Assembly: GCA_036514635.1 (NCBI GenBank)
Contig: DATBWU010000342.1
Span: 1-16,716, forward strand
Origin: DASSFZ01 sp036514635
GTDB lineage: Bacteria > Chloroflexota > Anaerolineae > Fen-1058
Length of the DNA stretch: 16,716 nt
Reading direction: 5' to 3'
Position 1 is the first letter of the stretch. Each line of letters starts with the position of its first letter. The position numbers and the translations under genes were made by a program. Shown piece after piece: positions 13,443 through 16,716 of the stretch. Below the pieces are notes generated by a model that saw only the letters and a list, made by a program, of their open reading frames with translations, was not told the origin of the DNA and made no database searches.

Positions 13443-16400
13443 GTCGTTCTCCTCGCCGGTGCGCTGCTCGGCACTTTCATCGCCCGCTTTTGGTACGAGC
13501 TCGATCCGGTGCGCTTTGCGCCGTTCGGCGATTGGCCGGGCGTGATCGGACTGGCGGTCGCCGGAGCGGTGTTCCTCGGCGCGCAGTGGTGGGCGGCGCT
13601 GCGGCGCATCCTGACCCCCGATGTGGCGATCGCGGCGCATGTCCCCTTTGCGATCCTCCTCCTGTATATTCTGTGGCCCGAAGTGAACCTGCGCCCGGCG
13701 GCGGTGACGTTGCTCGCTTCAGCCGGACTGGCGCTGGCGATTGGGCTGCGTGGGTGGATGACCTCACCCTCACCCCCAACCCCTCTCCCTCTCCTGATTT
13801 CGTCAGGAGAGGGAGAGGGGAGGCGACCTGCGCTGCGCGCAGCGCGGCGCAGTGCGGTGAGCCGGGGTGTGGGTGAGGTTGCGCTGGCGCTGATCGTCTT
13901 CGCCGTGTACGTGCGCACGTTGGGGGTGCACGTCGGCAAAGCCGACACGTTCGAGTTCCAGGTCGTCGCGCCGACATTGGGCATCGCGCATCCCACCGGC
14001 TACCCGTTGTACGTGATGATCGGCAAACTGTTCAGCCTGCTGCCGATCGGGTCGATGGCCTTCCGCGTCAATCTCACGTCGGCGGTGTTCGCGACGGGTG
14101 CGGTGATGATGGTGTACGCCATCACGGCCCGGCTGGGCGGGCGGCGGCTGGTGGCTTTCATCACGGCGCTGGCTTTCGCCGTATCGCAGGTGGTGTGGAG
14201 CCAGGCCGTCGTCGCCGAGGTCTACGCGCTGAATGCATTGATTGCCGGATTGATGATTGCCCTGTTGCTCGATCTGTTGTCGGTATCTAAGTCGACATCG
14301 GGAGATGCCCGTTCCCGGTCGACATCGGCAGATGTCTCCTACGGTGTGGGCGGAGACTCCAGTCGCCGCCCACCGGCATCGAGTGACATCCCTTACATCG
14401 TGGGTGCTGCGTTCCTTCTTCTGGGATTGGGCATTTCGCATCACCTCACCACCATCCTGTTGTTGCCAGCCTTCGCGCTGGCGATTCTGATCGCTCGCCC
14501 GCGCCTTCGACTTCGAACGATCCTCATTTCGTTAGGGCTTTTCGTGCTCGGCCTGTCTGTGTGGCTGTATATCCCGTTGCGCTGGCCGGCGCTGCACGGC
14601 GGCGTGCCGATGACGTTCGACGAGTTCATCGGCTGGATCACCGGATCGCGCTTCGGCGGCGCGCTGGTGTTGAGCGCGTGGAGCGATCCGACGCGCTGGT
14701 CGATCGTCACACGCTTCCTGCTCGACGCATTCAGCCCGGTGGGCGCAGCACTCGCGGCGATTGGGCTGATCGGGCTGGCGGTCAGGCATCGATGGGCCGC
14801 GCTCGTTACTTTCGCCGTCTTTGCCGCGTACGTGCTCTACGGCCTGGTGTATCTCGTGCCCGATGTCTCGGTCTTCCTTCTCCCGGCCTTCTTGATACTG
14901 GCGATTTGGATCGGTGTCGGCGTTGCGACGCTGATCAGTTTCATTGCCACGCGAATCCCGGTCTCGTTGCGGATGTATGCGCTGTCCGTATCGGCTTTCG
15001 GGTTGTTGCCGATTCTTCTAGGCAGCCACAACTTCCCGCTCGTCGATCAGCGCGATGCCGGCGCGCAGGCCGAGACCTGGGGGCGCTACGTGCTGGGCTT
15101 GCCCATCCGTGAAGGCGCGGCGATCCTCGTCGATAGCGAGAAGATCGCGCCGCTGTACTATTTGCAGGTCACAGAGAACGTGCGCCCCGACCTCGACATC
15201 CTGGTGCTGGGCACGGAACAGGAGTATCGCCAGCAACTCGACGCAAGATTGGCGCAAGGACAGCCGGTGTATCTGGCGCGTTATCTGCCCAACCTGCCGT
15301 ATCCGCTGCGATCGCTAGGGCCGTTGGTGGAAGTGTTGAGTCAGCGAGTCGGCGAGTCAGCGGATCGGCAAGGTGTCTCAGTGAAGTTCGGGGATTTGTT
15401 TGAACTGGCGGCAGTATCACAGGAGGAAGGCGATCCGTTCCGGGTCACGCTCACCTGGCGCGCGTTGACCGGCTCGCGCCCGAACTATCATGTTCGCCTC
15501 CGGTTGATCGATGAGAGAGGAAAGGTGTGGTGGGAAGATTCGGGCGTGCACCCGGTCGGCGGTTACTACCCGACGGGGCTGTGGGCTGAAGGCGAGGTCG
15601 TCACCGATTACCACGAGATCGCCTTCGATCCGGCCTTCCCGCCCGGTGCGTATACTCTGCAAGTGGGACTGTTCCCACCGTTCCGCGAGGATGGCCTGAT
15701 CACCGCCGACGGCAGCACGTGGTGGAGCGTCGCTTCGCTCGTTGCGCCGCAGGTTGCCCCGCCGCCGCTCGATCGAGCCGTGCGGCAAACGTATGGCAAT
15801 CGCGTCGTCGTGTATGCGGTCGAGCCGCCCGGCACACTGCCGCAGTCCAGCCAGGGAAAGGTGCGCGTGAACTGGGCCAACACTAACCCTGACCTTGCTC
15901 CACTCAACGCGACTGTGAGTGTCGATACGGCCCGCGTCGACACATCGGGTGCGGAGCGCCGCATGGACACGAGCGTGCGGCAGGCCTCGCTCGACTTCCG
16001 CACGCCGGATCGAGACGGAACTTACGCAGTTCGATTGAGCCTGCTGGATTCGGCCGGGCAGCCGCTCCCCGCGCGCTGCGGCTGGCTTCAGCCGTTGACG
16101 CTCGACTGCCCGATCGGGGCCGTGCAGGTTGCCGGCGCGGCAATCGGCAATGCGATCAACTTCGACAACCAGGCGTTGCTGACCGGCTGGTCGATCGATC
16201 GAACGTCGCTTCGGCCCGGCGAAGCGCTGCACGTCACGCTCAACTGGCGCGGACTGAAGACGTGGGATGCCGACTATACCGCGTTTGTGCATCTGGTCGG
16301 CCCGGACGGCAGGCTGCACGGGCAGATCGATGCGTGGCCGGTGCAGGGCACGCTGCCGACATCGACGTGGGCGGCGGGGCAGACCGTCGCCGATCCGTAT

Positions 16401-16553
16401 GTCGTGACCCTATCGCCCGACGCGCCGGGCGGGCGCTATCAAATCGAAGTCGGTTGGTATCTGCTGGCGACGCTGCGCCGCCTGCCCGTGCTCGACGCGG
16501 CGGGCCGGGCCACCGATGATCGCGTGATCATCGGCGAGTTCGATGTGCCGTGA
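13374..16553 (+). CDS. DUF2723-family GT-C membrane glycosyltransferase-like protein
   Basis: A protein of 1059 residues predicted to sit in the cytoplasmic membrane. The N-terminal half is polytopic (many hydrophobic segments between about 19 and 560) and carries the DUF2723 signature: KADTFEFQ, with Asp191 and Glu194 in the first loop as in GT-C enzymes, then AHPTGYPLYVMIGKLFSLLP (205-224). DUF2723 relatives are regarded as lipid-phosphate-sugar-dependent protein glycosyltransferases; donor and acceptor here are unknown. The C-terminal part (about 670-1059) looks like beta-sandwich domains, with two segments of the form VTLTWRAL and VTLNWRGL that hint at internal duplication. The ATG at 13374 lies inside a family E repeat with no RBS; TTG at 13437, at the end of the repeat, is a possible alternative. 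Three further repeat elements are carried in frame (130-169, about 306-341, 655-666). It follows mrdA by 10 nt. Confidence 0.85.
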   Translation: MTSDEPAGRRDVRSSSFVLHPLLVVLLAGALLGTFIARFWYELDPVRFAPFGDWPGVIGLAVAGAVFLGAQWWAALRRILTPDVAIAAHVPFAILLLYILWPEVNLRPAAVTLLASAGLALAIGLRGWMTSPSPPTPLPLLISSGEGEGRRPALRAARRSAVSRGVGEVALALIVFAVYVRTLGVHVGKADTFEFQVVAPTLGIAHPTGYPLYVMIGKLFSLLPIGSMAFRVNLTSAVFATGAVMMVYAITARLGGRRLVAFITALAFAVSQVVWSQAVVAEVYALNALIAGLMIALLLDLLSVSKSTSGDARSRSTSADVSYGVGGDSSRRPPASSDIPYIVGAAFLLLGLGISHHLTTILLLPAFALAILIARPRLRLRTILISLGLFVLGLSVWLYIPLRWPALHGGVPMTFDEFIGWITGSRFGGALVLSAWSDPTRWSIVTRFLLDAFSPVGAALAAIGLIGLAVRHRWAALVTFAVFAAYVLYGLVYLVPDVSVFLLPAFLILAIWIGVGVATLISFIATRIPVSLRMYALSVSAFGLLPILLGSHNFPLVDQRDAGAQAETWGRYVLGLPIREGAAILVDSEKIAPLYYLQVTENVRPDLDILVLGTEQEYRQQLDARLAQGQPVYLARYLPNLPYPLRSLGPLVEVLSQRVGESADRQGVSVKFGDLFELAAVSQEEGDPFRVTLTWRALTGSRPNYHVRLRLIDERGKVWWEDSGVHPVGGYYPTGLWAEGEVVTDYHEIAFDPAFPPGAYTLQVGLFPPFREDGLITADGSTWWSVASLVAPQVAPPPLDRAVRQTYGNRVVVYAVEPPGTLPQSSQGKVRVNWANTNPDLAPLNATVSVDTARVDTSGAERRMDTSVRQASLDFRTPDRDGTYAVRLSLLDSAGQPLPARCGWLQPLTLDCPIGAVQVAGAAIGNAINFDNQALLTGWSIDRTSLRPGEALHVTLNWRGLKTWDADYTAFVHLVGPDGRLHGQIDAWPVQGTLPTSTWAAGQTVADPYVVTLSPDAPGGRYQIEVGWYLLATLRRLPVLDAAGRATDDRVIIGEFDVP
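13762..13878. repeat. Family A element, 117 nt, in frame in DUF2723 gene
   Basis: A perfect 18-bp stem, CCCCTCTCCCTCTCCTGA (13780-13797) with 13803-13820, has a 5-nt loop. Outer arms of 15 nt (13762-13776 and 13864-13878) match with one mismatch. A 16-bp perfect palindrome, GCGCTGCGCGCAGCGC, lies at 13830-13845. The length is a multiple of three and the frame stays open, encoding a Ser/Pro/Arg-rich insert (residues 130-169). Confidence 0.9.
14291..14398. repeat. Family G element in frame in DUF2723 gene
   Basis: GTCGACATCGGGAGATG (14291-14307) recurs at 14318-14334 with one mismatch. GACATC (14321-14326) pairs with GATGTC (14331-14336). GTGGGCGG (14346-14353) pairs with CCGCCCAC (14366-14373), with inner GACT/AGTC. 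The encoded stretch is Ser/Arg/Asp-rich and breaks a run of membrane helices between LLDLLSV and AAFLLLGLGISHH. The ends are approximate. Confidence 0.75.
15338..15369. repeat. Family F octamer run in DUF2723 gene
   Basis: Four octamers in tandem, GAGTCAGC, GAGTCGGC, GAGTCAGC and GGATCGGC, encode part of QRVGESADRQG. The GAGTCGGC core is shared with 3324-3406 and 2072-2085 in the cyclase gene. Confidence 0.65.
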
Positions 16554-16562
16554 TTCTGCGGA

Positions 16563-16571
16563 TGGTATAAT
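16563..16571 (+). promoter_or_regulatory. Extended -10 promoter of the last gene
   Basis: TGGTATAAT, identical to the mreB box, lies 11 nt before the ATG at 16583. The predicted leader is about 5 nt and there is no RBS, so this gene also looks leaderless. It shows that a new transcription unit starts after the DUF2723 gene. Confidence 0.65.
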
Positions 16572-16582
16572 CTGTTCATCCC

Positions 16583-16716
16583 ATGAAAACGAATATTCAT
16601 AAGACTGCGGCTGCATTCGATGTGCTGGCGCCAGAGTGGAATATTTTGCTTCGCGCCAGCCAGGCCGATACACCGTTCCTGACGCACGAGTGGCAAACGG
16701 CGTTCTGGCGCACGCT
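16583..16716 (+). CDS. GNAT/FemAB-like acyltransferase, 5' fragment
   Basis: The first 44 codons of a gene that continues past the window. The visible pattern, FDVLAPEWNILLRAS then TPFLTHEWQTAFWRT, matches the N-terminal signature of BioF2/CelD-type GNAT acetyltransferases and FemAB-like proteins, in which an aromatic residue after PFLTxEW is typical. Such proteins transfer acyl or amino-acyl groups, often in envelope polysaccharide or peptidoglycan pathways, so a link to the preceding envelope genes is plausible but not shown. No RBS precedes the ATG, and an extended -10 box 11 nt upstream implies a leaderless mRNA. The identity rests on a short segment. Confidence 0.65.
   Translation, partial: MKTNIHKTAAAFDVLAPEWNILLRASQADTPFLTHEWQTAFWRT

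Overview
The window is a high-GC, gene-dense bacterial chromosome segment with no rRNA, tRNA, CRISPR or transposase gene visible. The gene content points to Chloroflexota (an Anaerolineae-like lineage), by inference and without a phylogenetic marker. The pointers are a class III cyclase-AAA-TPR giant protein, a very large DUF2723 membrane glycosyltransferase with C-terminal beta-sandwich domains, a Pro-Thr tail on MreC, and a heavy load of short palindromic interspersed repeats.

Layout. Positions 1-361 carry no gene, only repeats and an outward-facing minus-strand promoter. Positions 362-8199 are five minus-strand genes. Read in their own direction they are: a zinc-ribbon/TPR protein, an alpha/beta hydrolase (coupled, 12 nt gap), an AAA ATPase with DUF4143-type C-terminus, an adenylate cyclase-AAA-TPR protein with its own promoter and an apparently leaderless GTG start, and a redoxin. 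A 374-nt divergent region (8200-8573) holds two repeat elements and back-to-back promoters. Positions 8574-16553 are a plus-strand cell-shape operon, mreB-mreC-mreD-mrdA(PBP2), followed 10 nt later by a 1059-residue GT-C (DUF2723) membrane protein. A new leaderless-looking gene of the GNAT/FemAB-like type begins at 16583 and runs off the end.

How the genes work together. MreB filaments, MreC and MreD organise elongation-phase wall synthesis and PBP2 supplies the transpeptidase. The partner glycosyltransferase RodA is not in the window; a different polytopic glycosyltransferase-like protein occupies the next slot. The minus-strand block looks like signalling and regulatory ATPases plus small metabolic enzymes, and its members have no obvious single pathway.

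The most remarkable feature is the repeat content. At least seven families of short palindromic or tandemly phased elements (called A to G here) lie between genes and also inside genes in frame. One 117-nt element sits in the DUF2723 gene in a way that, if removed, would rejoin a continuous membrane helix. One octamer-phased family is read in the same frame in two unrelated proteins, giving Gly-Glu-Ser-Ala three times. A heptamer-phased palindrome begins exactly at the stop codons of both mreC and mrdA and supplies the start codon of the next gene after mrdA. This resembles Rickettsia palindromic elements and cyanobacterial short tandem repeats in style, but the families themselves were not matched to anything by search.
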